In this document: piece after piece, positions 6,221-7,096 of the stretch
Layout: each line of letters begins with the position of its first letter
Position numbering within the stretch: position 1 is the first letter of the stretch
DNA from: Phycisphaerales bacterium
Lineage (GTDB): Bacteria > Planctomycetota > Phycisphaerae > Phycisphaerales > UBA1924
Direction of reading: 5' to 3'
NCBI GenBank assembly: GCA_029212425.1
Contig: JARGNC010000133.1
Location: 1 to 7,096, forward strand
Length of the DNA stretch: 7,096 nucleotides
The notes under the pieces: generated by a model
Told to the model about the DNA's origin: nothing
Databases searched by the model: none
What the model saw: only the letters and a program-made list of their open reading frames with translations
Program-made: the position numbers and the translations under genes

Positions 6221-6236
6221 GGTTGGATGCAACCTA
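6219..6236. repeat. Inverted repeat in the divergent promoter region (possible operator)
   Basis: A perfect 7-bp dyad, TAGGTTG-GATG-CAACCTA, lies 10 nt upstream of the kinase start and 48 nt upstream of the divergent NTF2-like gene. One arm runs into the putative kinase -10 element, so a bound protein could block that promoter. It could also fold as a hairpin in RNA reading rightward. No regulator for it is identifiable here. Confidence 0.55.
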
Positions 6237-6253
6237 CGCGCCGGACATGAGTA

Positions 6254-6281
6254 CAAATGTCGCATACACAGGAGACATTTG
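6254..6281 (+). repeat. 8-bp inverted repeat bracketing the ribosome binding site of the NTF2-like gene
   Basis: CAAATGTC (6254-6261) and GACATTTG (6274-6281) are exact reverse complements around a 12-nt spacer (6262-6273). The half-site centres are 20 bp apart, about two helical turns. The spacer holds most of the AGGAGA ribosome binding site, and the ATG begins 2 nt after the second arm. It may be an operator or an RNA hairpin that affects translation of the downstream gene. Confidence 0.55.
6270..6275 (+). promoter_or_regulatory. Ribosome binding site that fixes the start at 6284
   Basis: AGGAGA lies 8 nt before ATG 6284, an ideal distance. It decides the start of a gene that is open to the end of the window, and the ATG is immediately followed by a signal-peptide-like sequence. 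Confidence 0.8.
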
Positions 6282-6283
6282 AC

Positions 6284-7096
6284 ATGAAGAATCGATACGA
6301 ATCGTTGCTGGCAGGGCCAGCGGTTGTTGCATTGGCACTCGGATGCATCGCGCTGAACCCCGCTCAGCTCCATGCTGCTGATTCAACCATACCGCTCGAA
6401 AAATCAAGCATGGATCCCATCGCTGAACCTATCACAGAGGAAGCGGTCACCAAAGCAATTCAAGAGTATGTATTCGCGAAATATGCTGGGGATGTTGATG
6501 CGGTTCGATCGCGGACGCACCATGACATCGCTCGGCGGACGGTGATGGATACTTACTGGGGTGCGCCGAGCACCGAATGGGTGCGGATCTACTCGCATGA
6601 CCATCTCCAGTTCTATGGCACATCCCTCAATCAAACAAAGCTCGATTCCCCGACTGAGGGGCGTTGCGAGATCGAAGTGTTCGACATTGAACAGTTCACC
6701 GCCGCGGCTCGGGTCATCATGGAAGATGTGGTCGATTACCTGCACCTCGTCCATTTCGATGGAAAATGGCTCATCGCGGATTCAGCGGTGATCATCCTCG
6801 ACGAACAGGGCGCTCGTGCTCCTGGAAAATCGATCAAGGACAAGGACACGATCGAATCCATCGTGCGGGACTATTGCATCGGGTTCTATGAAATTGATGG
6901 CGAGAAAGTGCAAGATACCTGCCACCCATCACTTTCCAAACGCACCGTCGAGAAACCAGATAATGTGGATTTCGATTTCTTCAAGCTGATCACATGGGAA
7001 GAAATCAATGTGCTTGGCGAGACTTTCAATACGCATTGGGGGTTCGATCCCGAGACAGCGCGTTGTGATGTTGAGGTCTACGAAATCCGTGATAAT
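6284..7096 (+). CDS. Secreted protein with tandem NTF2-like (putative lumazine-binding) domains (3' end cut by window)
   Basis: The frame is open from ATG 6284 through the last base (271 codons) with no stop, so the protein continues. Residues 1-31 are a signal peptide (basic MKNR, hydrophobic VVALALGCIAL, likely cleavage after QLHA), so the product is exported. Residues about 51-172 form an NTF2-like domain of the Lumazine_bd_2 type: helix AIQEYVFAKYAGDVDAV, the HHDIARRTV segment (79-87), strand CEIEVFDI, and the closing VDYLHLVHFDGKW (150-162). Residues 187-271 start a second copy with matching landmarks: IVRDYCIGFYEIDGEKV, HPSLSKRTV (214-222) and CDVEVYEI (261-268). The expected final strand of copy two lies beyond the window. 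NTF2-like pockets bind small ligands or act as enzymes, but no catalytic set can be assigned. It is transcribed divergently from the kinase, with an inverted repeat around its ribosome binding site. Family assignment is fairly sure; function unknown. Confidence 0.85.
   Translation, partial: MKNRYESLLAGPAVVALALGCIALNPAQLHAADSTIPLEKSSMDPIAEPITEEAVTKAIQEYVFAKYAGDVDAVRSRTHHDIARRTVMDTYWGAPSTEWVRIYSHDHLQFYGTSLNQTKLDSPTEGRCEIEVFDIEQFTAAARVIMEDVVDYLHLVHFDGKWLIADSAVIILDEQGARAPGKSIKDKDTIESIVRDYCIGFYEIDGEKVQDTCHPSLSKRTVEKPDNVDFDFFKLITWEEINVLGETFNTHWGFDPETARCDVEVYEIRDN

Noticed and set aside
6338..6346. Lipobox (cysteine 21 of the NTF2-like protein) making it a lipoprotein.
   Set aside because: The residues before the cysteine (A-L-G) fit the lipobox poorly, and a better signal peptidase I site (QLHA) follows.
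1..7096. CRISPR array, tRNA/rRNA genes, transposase or attachment sites.
   Set aside because: No regularly spaced direct repeats, no tRNA cloverleaf or rRNA-like sequence, and no transposase or integrase motifs were seen on either strand.

Overview
This is a compact bacterial segment of moderate GC content with eight protein genes and no RNA genes, insertion sequences or CRISPR array. Six genes are complete and the two outer ones run off the window. The protein families suggest a Gram-negative-type, probably aquatic bacterium: a Deg9-like protease, an SdpR/SdpI pair, secreted beta-rich hydrolases and NTF2-like proteins, and an uncharacterised PfkB kinase next to a methyltransferase. The overall style resembles Planctomycetota such as Phycisphaerae. 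That placement is an impression from family resemblance, not a proof.

Layout: (1) 1-1407 (+) is the C-terminal bulk of a Deg9-like trypsin-fold protease, closed by a strong intrinsic terminator at 1438-1471. (2) A good sigma70-type promoter (1475-1502) sits directly against that terminator and drives a tight four-gene (+) run: an ArsR/SdpR-type repressor (1527-1856), an SdpI-like six-helix membrane protein (1853-2461, ATGA overlap), a secreted alpha/beta hydrolase with a duplicated N-terminal beta domain (2504-4255), and a small cupin (4264-4626). (3) A (-) pair converges on it: a PfkB-family sugar/nucleoside kinase (5286-6209) and, 2 nt downstream, a class I SAM methyltransferase (4627-5283). 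The cupin and methyltransferase stop codons abut in the palindrome TGATCA. (4) A 74-nt divergent intergenic region (6210-6283) holds two separate inverted repeats. One overlaps a -10-like element immediately upstream of the kinase ATG. The other brackets the ribosome binding site of (5), a secreted protein with tandem NTF2-like domains (6284 to window end, no stop reached).

How the genes may work together: the repressor and SdpI-like protein recall the sdpRI autoregulated sensor/immunity module of Bacillus, but no sdpABC toxin genes are present. The pair is instead followed by a secreted hydrolase and a cupin, so an autorepressed envelope or small-molecule stress operon is a reasonable inference. 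The kinase and methyltransferase are probably co-expressed, with unknown substrates. The most notable non-coding signals are the two dyads in the divergent region and the apparent lack of a normal leader and Shine-Dalgarno at the starts of the repressor and kinase genes.
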